64,000 nt of DNA from an uncultured Polaribacter sp. (lineage in GTDB: Bacteria; Bacteroidota; Bacteroidia; Flavobacteriales; Flavobacteriaceae), in NCBI GenBank assembly GCA_943788045.1, contig CALSOT010000002.1, forward strand, positions 490,310 through 554,309, in the 5' to 3' direction. Under the pieces are notes generated by a model. That model was not told the DNA's origin. It saw only the letters and a list, made by a program, of their open reading frames with translations, and ran no database searches. Positions 37,334 to 46,798 of this stretch are shown here, one piece after another. A program made the translations under genes and the position numbers. The first letter of the stretch is position 1. Each line of letters begins with the position of its first letter.

Positions 37334-38317
37334 TTATGCTAGATTAATCTGAATATTTTCTCTAATAAATCGTTCAATTCTATGTTCTAACCATTTATTT
37401 TCCTCAGGTTTAAAGGAGGTCATAAAACCAACGTGACCGCCATAATTCGGAGCTTCAAAAAAGAAATAATCAGAACTGTAAGCTTCTTCATAAGGATAAC
37501 ATTCTTTGGATAAAAATGTATCGTCTTTGGCATTTATAAGTAAAGTTGGTTTACATATTTTCGATAGAAAGGGTTTAGAACTTGCTTTTTCCCAATAATC
37601 TTCTGGACTTTCAAATCCAAAAACGGGCACAGTGTATAAATGTTCTAAGTGTTTAAACTTAGTTGCTTTAAATAATAAGTCTTTGTCTAAATTATATTCC
37701 GGAAACTTATGAGCTTTTTCTAAGACTTTGTTTTTCATGGTTTTAAAAAACAGCTCTATATACAGTTTGTTTTTTAGTTTGTCCATTTCTATTTCAGCCG
37801 AAGCCATATCAATTGGAGCAGAAACCGCAATACCTCCTTTTATTTTTGGTGAAATATTTTCTGATTGTTCACCAATATACTTTAAGGTTAAATTACCTCC
37901 TAAACTAAAACCTATGATGATTAAATTATCGTATTCATAATTTTGTAAAAGATGTTTTACGACAAAATCGACATCCTCTGTTTTTCCATTATGATAAGTT
38001 CCTAACAATAAATTGTCTTCACCAGAGCAACCTCTTAGATTAAAGCAAACAGTATCTAACCCTTTTTTATTTAGGTGTTTAGATGTCGATGCCATGTACT
38101 TAGATTCTGAACTACCTTCTAAACCATGAATTAAGATTGCTAAGGTTTTAGAACCGACTATTGAAAAATCTAAATCTATAAAATCGTCATCCCAGGTAGT
38201 TACTCTTTTTCTTAAATAGCTACAAATAACCTTTGAAAAAATAGGTCTGTACATGGTATTAAAATGACCATTTTTAAAAGGTAAAGTAGGAGAGAAGTCT
38301 GATGTAAATACTGGCAT
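37334..38317 (-). CDS. YheT-family alpha/beta hydrolase
   Basis: A 327-residue cytoplasmic hydrolase of the YheT/EMB8 group. The nucleophile elbow GFSLGGN is near residue 135. IDDLDFSIVG-type strands lead to HGLEGSSESKYM with the oxyanion motif. KPTLLINAKDDTFL carries the acid, and NYGGHVGFM the catalytic His. Natural substrates are unknown, though esterase activity is expected. It is a single gene, divergent from pssA. Confidence 0.88.
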   Translation of the reverse strand: MPVFTSDFSPTLPFKNGHFNTMYRPIFSKVICSYLRKRVTTWDDDFIDLDFSIVGSKTLAILIHGLEGSSESKYMASTSKHLNKKGLDTVCFNLRGCSGEDNLLLGTYHNGKTEDVDFVVKHLLQNYEYDNLIIIGFSLGGNLTLKYIGEQSENISPKIKGGIAVSAPIDMASAEIEMDKLKNKLYIELFFKTMKNKVLEKAHKFPEYNLDKDLLFKATKFKHLEHLYTVPVFGFESPEDYWEKASSKPFLSKICKPTLLINAKDDTFLSKECYPYEEAYSSDYFFFEAPNYGGHVGFMTSFKPEENKWLEHRIERFIRENIQINLA

Positions 38318-38414
38318 AGGGTTTCTTTTCTTACAAATATGACAAAAAATAGATGAATAATGAAAACCACCATCATTTGATTTCTTATTTTAGCTTTTCA
38401 ATCAAAAGAAAAAA

Positions 38415-39141
38415 ATGAAAATAAAAAAACATATTCCTAATTTAATAACGCTTGGCAATCTTTTTTGTGGAACAATTGCAACGATCTATGCGGTACAAGC
38501 TGATTTTGTTTTTGCAGGGTTATTTGTGATTTTAGGGATTTTATTTGATTTTTTTGATGGTTTTGCAGCTCGTTTATTTCAGGTTTCTGGCGAATTAGGA
38601 AAACAATTAGACTCTTTAGCAGATATGGTTACAAGTGGCGTTGTACCAGGTATTATAATGCTAAAATTGATTGAAGTAAATACAATAAATGCTTCTAATT
38701 CTTTTTTTGATAATTCAATTTTAGGGATTTCGTTAGTTGGACTTGTTTTAACCTTGGGCGCATGTTACAGACTAGCTAAATTTAATATTGATACGCGACA
38801 ATCAGATTCTTTTATTGGTTTGCCAACACCGGCAATGAGCTTATTTGTAATTTCGTTGCCTCTAATACAAGAATATTCAAATATCTGAATTTGCACTTAA
38901 TCTAATTACAAATAATTATTTTTTAATTACAATAACGATATTATTAACCTATTTGATGAATGCTCAATTGCCTTTGTTTTCTCTAAAATTTAAAGACTAT
39001 TCCGTAAAGAATAATTTAATAAAGTATGTATTTTTAATTGCCTCTTTACTGATGATTATATTCTTGCAGTATATTTCTATTCCTTTGATAATAATTGTAT
39101 ACGTAGTTTTATCAGTAATCAGTAATTTTAGTAAAAAATAG
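38415..39141 (+). pseudogene. pssA: CDP-diacylglycerol-serine O-phosphatidyltransferase, one frameshift
   Basis: Membrane enzyme making phosphatidylserine, the precursor of phosphatidylethanolamine. The CDP-alcohol phosphotransferase signature is complete: FDFFDGFAARLFQ, GKQLDSLADM (D-G-x2-A-R-x8-G-x3-D-x3-D). The frame stops at 38886 after QEYSNI, yet one frame over the protein continues SEFALNLITNNYFLITI and runs through four more membrane-type segments to KSVISNFSKK-like residues at 39141. Corrected length is about 241 residues, normal for Bacteroidota. Because this lipid step is usually essential, an assembly indel is the best explanation. Confidence 0.85.
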
Positions 39142-39199
39142 AAATTTAGAGATATCACTATTTTTATTGTACCGTAAAAGATGAAATAAATACTAATTT

Positions 39200-39940
39200 C
39201 TATTTGAAAGTTTTCTTCTTTTTCAATTCAAAATCTTTACCTAAATAAACTTTACGAACCATTTCATCTGAAGCTAATTCTTCGGGAGTTCCACTTTTTA
39301 GAATTTTTCCTTGATACATTAAATAGGTTTTATCTGTAATCGCCAAAGTTGCTTGTACATCATGATCGGTAATTAGAATTCCAATATTTTTGTCTTTTAA
39401 ATGCGCAACAATACTCTGTATATCTTCAACAGCAATAGGATCTACACCTGCAAAAGGTTCATCTAATAAAATAAATTTTGGATCAGAAGCTAAACAACGA
39501 GCAATTTCTGTTCTACGTCTTTCTCCACCAGATAATAAATCTCCTCTGTTTTTACGAACGTGACCAATATTAAACTCTTCAATTAACGATTCTAGTTTAA
39601 TTTTCTGTTCTTTTTTTGATAGATCTGTAAATTGTAAAACAGACATAATATTATCTTCTACAGATAATTTTCTAAATACAGATGCTTCTTGTGCTAAATA
39701 ACCAATTCCCTTTTGTGCACGTTTGTACATTGCATCTTCAGTTATTTCTTCGTCATTTAAGAATATTTTACCAGAATTTGGTTTTATCATTCCCACAATC
39801 ATATAGAAAGAAGTTGTTTTACCAGCACCATTTGGACCTAATAGTCCAATAATTTCACCTTGTTTAACCTCTAAAGAAATACCAGTTACAACCTTTCTAC
39901 TTCCGTAAATTTTTTCAATATTTTCTGCTCTTAAAATCAT
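39200..39940 (-). CDS. lptB: LPS export ATPase LptB
   Basis: Cytoplasmic ATPase of the Lpt machine that pulls LPS from the inner membrane and drives it across the periplasm. The 246 residues show Walker A GPNGAGKTT (about 36-44), Q-loop YLAQEASVFRKLSVEDNI, signature LLSGGERRRTEIARCL, Walker B FILLDEPFAGVDPIA and the switch His in LITDHDV. The SVEDNI and FAGVDPIAVEDIQ blocks distinguish LptB from LolD. It is on the same strand as the AhpD-like gene about 100 nt upstream. Confidence 0.94.
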   Translation of the reverse strand: MILRAENIEKIYGSRKVVTGISLEVKQGEIIGLLGPNGAGKTTSFYMIVGMIKPNSGKIFLNDEEITEDAMYKRAQKGIGYLAQEASVFRKLSVEDNIMSVLQFTDLSKKEQKIKLESLIEEFNIGHVRKNRGDLLSGGERRRTEIARCLASDPKFILLDEPFAGVDPIAVEDIQSIVAHLKDKNIGILITDHDVQATLAITDKTYLMYQGKILKSGTPEELASDEMVRKVYLGKDFELKKKKTFK

Positions 39941-40037
39941 ATTTTTATGGATGTGTAATTGGGTACTTGTTGATTTCTGTAAATGTAATAAATACTTTGA
40001 GTTAAGAACCTTAAAGGATTCTTAAACATGCACAAAA

Positions 40038-40385
40038 TTAAGAGCCGGCTTCAATAGCTTCCCAATATTCAACAGCTCTTCTTAAATGAGGAATCATAAT
40101 AGTTCCACCAATTAAAGTTGCTATAGACATTGTTTCCATCATTTCTTCTTTGGTAACTCCTAGTTTATGTGCAGATTCTAAATGGTATTGTACACAATCA
40201 TCACACCTTAAAACAGCAGATGCTACTAACCCAAGAAGCTCTTTTGTTTTTACAGGTAAATGACCTTCTTTAAAAGCGTTGGTATCTAAATTGAATATTC
40301 TTTTAATAACCTTATTATCAGAGTCTAAAATTTTATCGTTCATTTTTTGACGATAGTCATTAAATTCTTTAACCTTTTCGTGCAT
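40038..40385 (-). CDS. Carboxymuconolactone decarboxylase / AhpD-like protein
   Basis: A 115-residue helical protein of the AhpD-like superfamily. The active CxxC pair C61-C64 in LRCDDCVQYHLESAHKLG with H68 one turn later is the AhpD redox site, so a thiol-disulfide or peroxide-linked role is more plausible than decarboxylation. Its start overlaps the tatC stop by 17 nt on the same strand, a conserved flavobacterial arrangement. Confidence 0.88.
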   Translation of the reverse strand: MHEKVKEFNDYRQKMNDKILDSDNKVIKRIFNLDTNAFKEGHLPVKTKELLGLVASAVLRCDDCVQYHLESAHKLGVTKEEMMETMSIATLIGGTIMIPHLRRAVEYWEAIEAGS

Positions 40386-41190
40386 TTTTTTCTTGTTTTT
40401 TTATGACTCTTCTAGATACCTTTATACTTATTTCATATAAAATAAGAATTGGTATTGCTACTATAACTTGACTCGCAATATCTGGTGGTGTAATAATTGC
40501 TGCTAAAATTAAAACAACAACTAACGCATGTTTTCGGTACTTTTTTAAAAAATTTGGAGTAACCAAACCTATTTTTGTTAAAAAGTAGATTAAAACGGGT
40601 AATTCAAATAAAATAGAAACACCTAATAACATATTTGTTACAAGACCTATGTGTGATTCTAAAGTAAAACTATTTTGAATTGCATCTGTAATTTGATAAT
40701 TGTATAAGAAGTGAATCGAGATGGGCGCGATGATATAAAAGCTAAATAAAACCCCAATAAAAAATAGAAATGAAGCTAAAAAGATAAAACCTCGAGATCT
40801 TTTTATCTCATTTGTTGTTAAACCTGGAGAAACAAATCGCCAAATCTCCCATAGAAGATATGGAAATGACAAGATAACACCCAATATTAATGAAGACCAA
40901 ATAGAGTTCATTAGTTGTGATGTAACTTTTATACTTTGTAGTTTATTATTTTCAAAACTAACATTACAAAAAGCACTATCTAAACCAAATAAATTAAAAA
41001 AATCACAAAAAACGTTGTAGGTGATAAAATCTGGTTTTATGTGTGCTAATAAAAAATGATCATAAACTTCTTCTGCAAAAATAAAAAAGACAATAGCTAA
41101 AATAAATATTGCAGATGCGCTTCTTACTAAATGCCATCTTAATTCTTCTAAATGACCTAAAAAGGACATTTCTTTTTGTTCTTTTGCCAT
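40369..41190 (-). CDS. tatC: Twin-arginine translocase subunit TatC
   Basis: A 273-residue inner membrane protein with six transmembrane helices, the receptor for twin-arginine signal peptides. MSFLGHLEELRWHLVRSA is the conserved N-terminus and contains the signal-binding Glu; FPYLLWEIWRFVSPGLT follows the third helix. ITPPDIASQVIVAIPILILYE is the typical end. Its start shares one base with the kdsD stop. TatA/B are not in the window. Confidence 0.95.
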   Translation of the reverse strand: MAKEQKEMSFLGHLEELRWHLVRSASAIFILAIVFFIFAEEVYDHFLLAHIKPDFITYNVFCDFFNLFGLDSAFCNVSFENNKLQSIKVTSQLMNSIWSSLILGVILSFPYLLWEIWRFVSPGLTTNEIKRSRGFIFLASFLFFIGVLFSFYIIAPISIHFLYNYQITDAIQNSFTLESHIGLVTNMLLGVSILFELPVLIYFLTKIGLVTPNFLKKYRKHALVVVLILAAIITPPDIASQVIVAIPILILYEISIKVSRRVIKKQEKNARKG

Positions 41191-42158
41191 TAGAAAATTC
41201 CTTCTTTTATTAAGTCGTGTAAATGAACAACACCAACATAATTGTTTTTATTATCAACCACTAACATTTGTGTTATACTGTTATTTTCCATTACGTTTAA
41301 AGCATCAATTGCCATTGCATCATTAGAAATTGTTTTTGGGTTTTTACCCATGATGTCTATTGCCTGAAATAGTGCTATTTCAGTGGTGTTAGAAAGCATT
41401 CTTCTAATATCTCCGTCCGTAATAATACCAACTAATTTGTCACTATTCATTACTGCAGTAACTCCTAATCTTTTTTCAGAAATCTCTAAAATAACTTTCG
41501 CGATACTATCTGTTTCATTTACTTTAGGAACTTGATTGTTTTCGACTAAATCGGATACTCTTAAATACAAACGTTTCCCCAAAGCACCTCCAGGATGATA
41601 TTTTGCAAAATCTTTACTCGTAAAACCCTTTAAATTTAATAGACAAACAGCTAAAGCGTCACCAATAACGAGTTGTGCCGTTGTACTTGTTGTGGGAGCT
41701 AAATTGTTGGGACAAGCTTCCTTTTCTACATAAGCGTTCAATGTAAAATCTGCATGTTCACCCAGATAAGAGTCAACATTTCCTGTAATTGCGACTATTT
41801 TATTACCATAATTTTTAATTAAAGGAACTAATATTTTAATCTCTGGAGTATTCCCACTTTTTGAAATACAAATAACGACATCCTCTGTTTGAACATTTCC
41901 TAAATCTCCATGAATAGCATCTGCTGCATGCATAAAAATAGCTGGTGTACCAGTAGAATTTAAGGTTGCAACAATCTTCGTTGCAATATTTGCACTCTTG
42001 CCAATACCTGTTACTATAACTCTACCATTAGAATTTAAAATAAATTTTACTGCTTCTTCAAAGTCGGCATCAATTAATTTCGCTAAATTAGCAATAGCAT
42101 TACTTTCTATTAAAATAGTTTCTTTGGCAGTTTTTATAATCGAGTTTGTCTTTTTCAA
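41190..42158 (-). CDS. kdsD: D-arabinose-5-phosphate isomerase (KpsF/GutQ family)
   Basis: Converts ribulose 5-phosphate to arabinose 5-phosphate, the first step of Kdo synthesis for LPS. The 322-residue protein has a SIS sugar-isomerase domain (GRVIVTGIGKSANIATKIVA, then ISKSGNTPEIKILVPLI, and LAPTTSTTAQLVIGDALAV) and two CBS domains from about residue 210. The start is the ATG at 42158, 57 nt downstream of a well-formed promoter. It leads the tatC/AhpD-like/lptB group, pairing Kdo and LPS export genes. Confidence 0.94.
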   Translation of the reverse strand: MKKTNSIIKTAKETILIESNAIANLAKLIDADFEEAVKFILNSNGRVIVTGIGKSANIATKIVATLNSTGTPAIFMHAADAIHGDLGNVQTEDVVICISKSGNTPEIKILVPLIKNYGNKIVAITGNVDSYLGEHADFTLNAYVEKEACPNNLAPTTSTTAQLVIGDALAVCLLNLKGFTSKDFAKYHPGGALGKRLYLRVSDLVENNQVPKVNETDSIAKVILEISEKRLGVTAVMNSDKLVGIITDGDIRRMLSNTTEIALFQAIDIMGKNPKTISNDAMAIDALNVMENNSITQMLVVDNKNNYVGVVHLHDLIKEGIF

Positions 42159-42214
42159 TAGTTCAGTATTTTATCAGAATAAAAAAAAGTTATATCTTTA
42201 ATATAAGGAAAGAG

Positions 42215-42245
42215 CAAATTTAGTATAAATAATAGTTAGAGCAAA
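42215..42245 (-). promoter_or_regulatory. Promoter of the kdsD-tatC group
   Basis: On the minus strand TTTG (42242-42245) is followed after 19 nt by TAAATTTG (42215-42222). Both elements match the Bacteroidota consensus and the spacing is ideal, the best promoter in the window. It diverges from the recQ side. Confidence 0.75.
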
Positions 42246-42253
42246 TATTATAA

Positions 42254-42261
42254 TATGTTTG
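42254..42261 (+). promoter_or_regulatory. -7 promoter element (TATGTTTG) of recQ
   Basis: An exact TAnnTTTG match 36 nt before the recQ ATG. It lies only 8 nt from the -33 element of the divergent kdsD promoter, so the two polymerases would compete. Confidence 0.5.
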
Positions 42262-42296
42262 TGAATTGTTTTTAAGTTAAACGAATATTTAAATAA

Positions 42297-44480
42297 ATGG
42301 ATTTATACAGTCCTCTTAAAAAATTCTTTGGTTTTAATAAATTTAAAGGCCTACAGGAGCAAGTAGTTAAAAGTATTGTTGAGAACAATAATACTTTTGT
42401 TATAATGCCTACAGGGGGTGGAAAATCACTCTGTTATCAATTGCCAGCCCTAATGTCTGAGGGAACAGCAATTGTTGTTTCTCCTTTAATTGCTTTGATG
42501 AAAAATCAAGTAGATGCTATTAGAGGTATTTCCGAGCACAATGGGGTTGCACATGTTTTAAATTCATCTTTAAATAAAACCGAGATAGCCCAAGTTAAAA
42601 ATGATATTTCGAATGGAATTACAAAACTTTTGTATGTAGCACCAGAATCTTTAATAAAAGAAGAATATGTTGCTTTCTTAAAAACACAAAAAATTTCATT
42701 CGTTGCCATTGATGAAGCGCATTGTATTTCTGAATGGGGTCATGATTTTAGACCTGAATATCGAAATTTAAAGCATATCATTAAAGCGATTGATAATGTT
42801 CCAATAATTTGCTTAACTGCCACCGCAACAGAAAAAGTACAAGAAGATATTTTAAAAACGTTAGGTATTTCTAATGCAAATAAATTTAAAGCCTCCTTTA
42901 ATAGAGCTAATTTATTTTATGAAGTAAGACCTAAAACAGTTGATGTACAAAAAGATATAATTCGTTTTGTAAAGCAAAGGATGGGAAAATCTGGAATTAT
43001 TTACTGTTTAAGTCGTAAAAAAGTAGACGAAGTAGCCCAGGTTTTGCAGGTAAATGGAATTAAAGCAGTTCCTTATCACGCTGGTTTAGACGCAAAAACT
43101 AGGGTAAAGCACCAAGATATGTTTTTGATGGAAGATTGTGACGTAGTAGTGGCTACGATTGCTTTTGGTATGGGAATTGATAAGCCTGATGTTCGTTTTG
43201 TAATTCATCATGATATTCCGAAAAGTTTAGAAAGTTATTATCAAGAAACAGGAAGAGCCGGACGTGATGATGGAGAGGGGTATTGTTTGGCTTTTTACGC
43301 ATACAAGGACATTGAAAAGTTAGAAAAATTCATGGCAAGTAAGCCAGTGGCGGAACAAGAAATTGGACATGCCTTGCTACAAGAAGTTGTTGGTTATGCA
43401 GAAACTTCTATGAACAGGAGAAAGTATTTATTACATTATTTCGGTGAAGAGTTTGATGCTGAAAACGGGGAAGGGGCAGCTATGGATGATAATTCGGTAA
43501 ACCCAAAGAAAAAACACGAGGCTAAGGATGACGTAAAACTTTTATTAGAAGTAATAAAAAACACTTTACAAAAATACAAAGCCAAGGAAGTTGTAAATAC
43601 GATTATTGGAAAAGAAAACGCACTTTTAAATTCTCATAAAACACATTTGCAACCATTTTTTGGAATTGGTAAAGGAAAATCTTTCCTTTATTGGATGGCA
43701 CTGGTTAGGCAAATTCTAGTCGTTAATTTAATTAAGAAAGAGATAGAACAATATGGTGTTGTTAAATTAACAGAAAAAGGACAAGAGTTTATTAGTAATC
43801 CTCGTTCTTTTATGATGACAGAAGATCATTCTTATAGCGAAGAAAGTGATAGTTCAATAATTACAAACGCTAAATCCACAGGAGGAGCTACCGATGATAA
43901 ATTAGTAAAAATATTGAAAGATCTGCGTAAAAGTGTTGCTACAAAACAAGGTGTACCTCCGTTTGCTGTTTTTCAAGATCCCTCTATAGATGATATGGCT
44001 TTAAAATATCCAATAACGCTAGGAGAACTATCTACTGTTCACGGAGTAGGTGAGGGGAAAGCAAAGAAGTTTGGAAAGGAGTTTATAAAATTAATATGTG
44101 ATTATGTAGAAGAGAACAATATTTTAAGACCAGATGATTTAATTGTAAAAAGTACAGGGACAAATTCTGGATTAAAATTATTTATCATTCAAAATACTGA
44201 TAAAAAAATACCTTTAGAAGATATTTCTCAGTCGAAAGGGCTTACGATGAGTGAGCTTATAAAAGAGATGGAGGTTATCATTTTTTCTGGAACAAAGTTA
44301 AATATAAACTACTGTTTAGATGATCTTTTAGATGAAGATCAACAAGAAGAAATATACGATTATTTTATGGAAGCGGATTCTGATAAAATTCAGGATGCTT
44401 TGGATGAATTCGATGGCGATTATGACGAGGAAGAATTACGTTTAATGCGCATCAAATTTATTAATGAAGTTGCAAATTAA
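42297..44480 (+). CDS. recQ: ATP-dependent DNA helicase RecQ
   Basis: A 727-residue 3'-5' helicase for recombination repair. Walker A is MPTGGGKSLCY (residues 36-46), the DEAH box is near 139-142, and the helicase C motif is QETGRAGRDDGEGYC. The RQC region follows, then an HRDC domain with PPFAVFQDPSIDDMA and a helix-hairpin segment TVHGVGEGKAKKFG. The usual zinc-ligand cysteines of RQC are not obvious in the segment after residue 370, as is common in flavobacterial RecQ. About 120 extra C-terminal residues end in an acidic tail. Confidence 0.95.
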   Translation: MDLYSPLKKFFGFNKFKGLQEQVVKSIVENNNTFVIMPTGGGKSLCYQLPALMSEGTAIVVSPLIALMKNQVDAIRGISEHNGVAHVLNSSLNKTEIAQVKNDISNGITKLLYVAPESLIKEEYVAFLKTQKISFVAIDEAHCISEWGHDFRPEYRNLKHIIKAIDNVPIICLTATATEKVQEDILKTLGISNANKFKASFNRANLFYEVRPKTVDVQKDIIRFVKQRMGKSGIIYCLSRKKVDEVAQVLQVNGIKAVPYHAGLDAKTRVKHQDMFLMEDCDVVVATIAFGMGIDKPDVRFVIHHDIPKSLESYYQETGRAGRDDGEGYCLAFYAYKDIEKLEKFMASKPVAEQEIGHALLQEVVGYAETSMNRRKYLLHYFGEEFDAENGEGAAMDDNSVNPKKKHEAKDDVKLLLEVIKNTLQKYKAKEVVNTIIGKENALLNSHKTHLQPFFGIGKGKSFLYWMALVRQILVVNLIKKEIEQYGVVKLTEKGQEFISNPRSFMMTEDHSYSEESDSSIITNAKSTGGATDDKLVKILKDLRKSVATKQGVPPFAVFQDPSIDDMALKYPITLGELSTVHGVGEGKAKKFGKEFIKLICDYVEENNILRPDDLIVKSTGTNSGLKLFIIQNTDKKIPLEDISQSKGLTMSELIKEMEVIIFSGTKLNINYCLDDLLDEDQQEEIYDYFMEADSDKIQDALDEFDGDYDEEELRLMRIKFINEVAN

Positions 44481-44837
44481 AATATTTTTATATTAATAAA
44501 ATAAACATGAACTCACTAACCTCTGTTCCCCGAAAAAGTCAATTAATTTATAATTAGTAAGTATAGTGAGTAGAAAGTAAAAAACTTTTTGCTCTTTTTT
44601 TTCATGTTAAAATCTAAGATTAATAATTATTCTTTGATTTACTTCCTAATCTTACCCTATTTTTGAGATTATTTTGAAACAATAAATTTGCTCTCTTATT
44701 ATTTATCAGTAAATTATTCTTTAGTTGGAGTTATGATAAAAAAATATAGACAATACGTAGTAATGAAATTTTAGTTTCATTGTTTTCCTTATCTGTATAA
44801 ATAAAAAGTATATTTAAGAATTTACTATTTTTGGAAT
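44481..44837. other. Intergenic region with no recognised gene
   Basis: 357 nt between recQ and pepE, very AT-rich. An 8-nt inverted repeat (ACTCACTA 44511-44518 with TAGTGAGT 44564-44571) is the only structure noted. TATTTTTG at 44826-44833 matches the -7 consensus but lies only 4 nt before the pepE ATG. Confidence 0.5.
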
Positions 44838-45539
44838 ATGAAGAAAATGATTATCGCAAGCACATCGACTGTTCACGGAAGTGCTTATTTGGCTTATTTA
44901 ATGCCAAAATTAAAAACTCATTTCAAGGATGTGAAAGAGTTATTGTTTATTCCTTATGCAAGACCAAGTGGGATTTCTTATGATGAATATACAATAATAG
45001 TTAAAGATGCGTTTTCTAAGATGGATATAAGTGTAAGAGGTATTCATGAATTTAAAGACCCAAACAAAGCAATCAAAGAATCTGAAGCTATTTTTACTGG
45101 AGGAGGAAATACTTTTGAATTGGTAAATCAAATTTACAAAAATGATCTTTTAATTACTTTAAAGGCCGCTATCGATTTCGGAATCCCTTATTTAGGAACA
45201 AGTGCAGGAAGCAATATTTGTGGCGTAAATATGAGGAATACGAATGATATGCCAATTGTTTATCCACCAAGTTTTGAAACACTAGAGTGTATTCCTTTTA
45301 ATATTAATGCCCATTATTTGGACCCAATTCAAGGCTCTACTCATATGGGAGAGACAAGAGAGACACGTATAAAAGAGTTTCATATCTTTAATCAGACTCC
45401 TGTTCTGGGTTTACGTGAAGGCAGTTGGTTAGAGGTTTCGGATAATACAGTTATATTAAAAGGAACTCATTCAGCTCGTCTGTTTTTACAAAACAAAAAA
45501 CCAAGTGAGTTAGAAAGTGGTGTGGAAATAAAGCTTTAA
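44838..45539 (+). CDS. pepE: Dipeptidase E (S51 family)
   Basis: A 233-residue cytoplasmic serine peptidase that splits Asp-X dipeptides, non-classical class I glutamine-amidotransferase-like fold. The nucleophile elbow YLGTSAGSNI places the catalytic Ser at residue 122; FTGGGNTFEL and FNINAHYLDP supply the substrate pocket and His. The length fits the family. A -7 element ends only 4 nt before the ATG, so either the transcript is nearly leaderless or the ATG at 44847 is used. Confidence 0.92.
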   Translation: MKKMIIASTSTVHGSAYLAYLMPKLKTHFKDVKELLFIPYARPSGISYDEYTIIVKDAFSKMDISVRGIHEFKDPNKAIKESEAIFTGGGNTFELVNQIYKNDLLITLKAAIDFGIPYLGTSAGSNICGVNMRNTNDMPIVYPPSFETLECIPFNINAHYLDPIQGSTHMGETRETRIKEFHIFNQTPVLGLREGSWLEVSDNTVILKGTHSARLFLQNKKPSELESGVEIKL

Positions 45540-45647
45540 AATTTACCTCTAAAATATTTAGTTTTCTGTTATAGATTTTTTAAATAAAATAAAATCTAAA
45601 TATCCTTAAAAGAAGAACTGCTATTAAAAATTCAATTTAAAGCATAA

Positions 45648-46793
45648 TTAATACTTTACATAATCTACTATTTCTAAACCATAACCAATCATACCAACAC
45701 GTTTGGTTTGCTGTGTATTTGTAATTAGTTTTAATTTATGTATGTTTAAATCATGTAAAATTTGAGCACCAATTCCAAAATCTTTATTGTCCATTTTAAT
45801 ATCTGGAGCTTTAATATTTCCGTTTATTTGGTTCTCCTTTAAAAGAGATAATCTACTTAGTAAATTTTGAGATTGATTTTGTTGATTTACAAAAATGATA
45901 GCACCTTTTCCTTCGTCATTGATAACTTGAAACATTTTATCTAACTTTTTGTCAGCATTATTTGTTAAAGTTCCTAAAATATCATTGTTTACTAAAGTGG
46001 AATTTACTCTTGTTAAAATAGATTCACCTTTAGACCAAGTACCTTTAGATAAAGCAATATGAACTTGGTTATTCGTTGTTTGCTGGTAAGCTCTTAATCT
46101 AAATTCACCAAATCTAGTTTTTATTTCAAAATCTTCTTTTATTTCAATTAAAGAATCATGTTCCATTCTGTAAGCTACCAAGTCTTCGATAGAAACAATT
46201 TTAATATCAAACTTTTTTGCAACTTCTAAAAGCTGAGGTAAGCGCGCCATTGTTCCATCCTCATTCATAATTTCTACAATAACACCTGCGGGTTGTAAAC
46301 CTGCTAGACGTGCAAAATCAATTGCCGCTTCCGTATGGCCTGTTCTTCTTAAAACGCCACCTTCTTTTGCTTTTAATGGAAAAATATGTCCAGGTCTGGC
46401 TAAATCAAATGGTTTGGTTCCGTTTTCAATTAAAGATTTAATAGTTAGAGCTCTATCAGCAGCAGAAATACCAGTTGTAACTCCTTTACCACGTAAATCT
46501 ATAGAAACTGTAAATGCAGTTTCCATAGGATCAGTATTGTTGTTAACCATCATACCTAGCTCTAACTCTTTACATCGAGTTTCTGTTAATGGAGCACAAA
46601 TTAACCCTCTACCATGAGTTGCCATGAAATTAATCATTTCTGGAGTAACTTTTTCAGCAGCTGCTAAAAAATCTCCTTCATTTTCTCTATTTTCATCATC
46701 TACAACTATAATAATTTTACCATTTCTTATATCTTCAATGGCATTAGAAATAGTATTTAATTGAGTATTATTTTTGGTGTTTTGAGTTGTCAT
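45648..46793 (-). CDS. ribBA: RibBA: 3,4-dihydroxy-2-butanone-4-phosphate synthase with degenerate GTP cyclohydrolase II domain
   Basis: Riboflavin-pathway protein of 381 residues. The N-terminal RibB half is intact: RENEGD at residues 36-41, [10 protein letters not shown] and [16 protein letters not shown]. The C-terminal half keeps the RibA framework ([22 protein letters not shown], the [12 protein letters not shown] block), but every zinc cysteine is gone (STLVNND and TNNADKK where the family has the Cys ligands) and the RQEGRG-type active-site loop reads NQQNQSQ. GTP cyclohydrolase activity is therefore unlikely, and a separate RibA should exist. It is the last gene of the ftsK-lolA-lptF group. 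Confidence 0.9.
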   Translation of the reverse strand: MTTQNTKNNTQLNTISNAIEDIRNGKIIIVVDDENRENEGDFLAAAEKVTPEMINFMATHGRGLICAPLTETRCKELELGMMVNNNTDPMETAFTVSIDLRGKGVTTGISAADRALTIKSLIENGTKPFDLARPGHIFPLKAKEGGVLRRTGHTEAAIDFARLAGLQPAGVIVEIMNEDGTMARLPQLLEVAKKFDIKIVSIEDLVAYRMEHDSLIEIKEDFEIKTRFGEFRLRAYQQTTNNQVHIALSKGTWSKGESILTRVNSTLVNNDILGTLTNNADKKLDKMFQVINDEGKGAIIFVNQQNQSQNLLSRLSLLKENQINGNIKAPDIKMDNKDFGIGAQILHDLNIHKLKLITNTQQTKRVGMIGYGLEIVDYVKY

Positions 46794-46798
46794 ATAAA

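Noticed and set aside
44511..44571. Inverted repeat ACTCACTA / TAGTGAGT downstream of recQ as a terminator
   Set aside because: The arms are 45 nt apart and no T-run follows, so it does not fit a rho-independent terminator.
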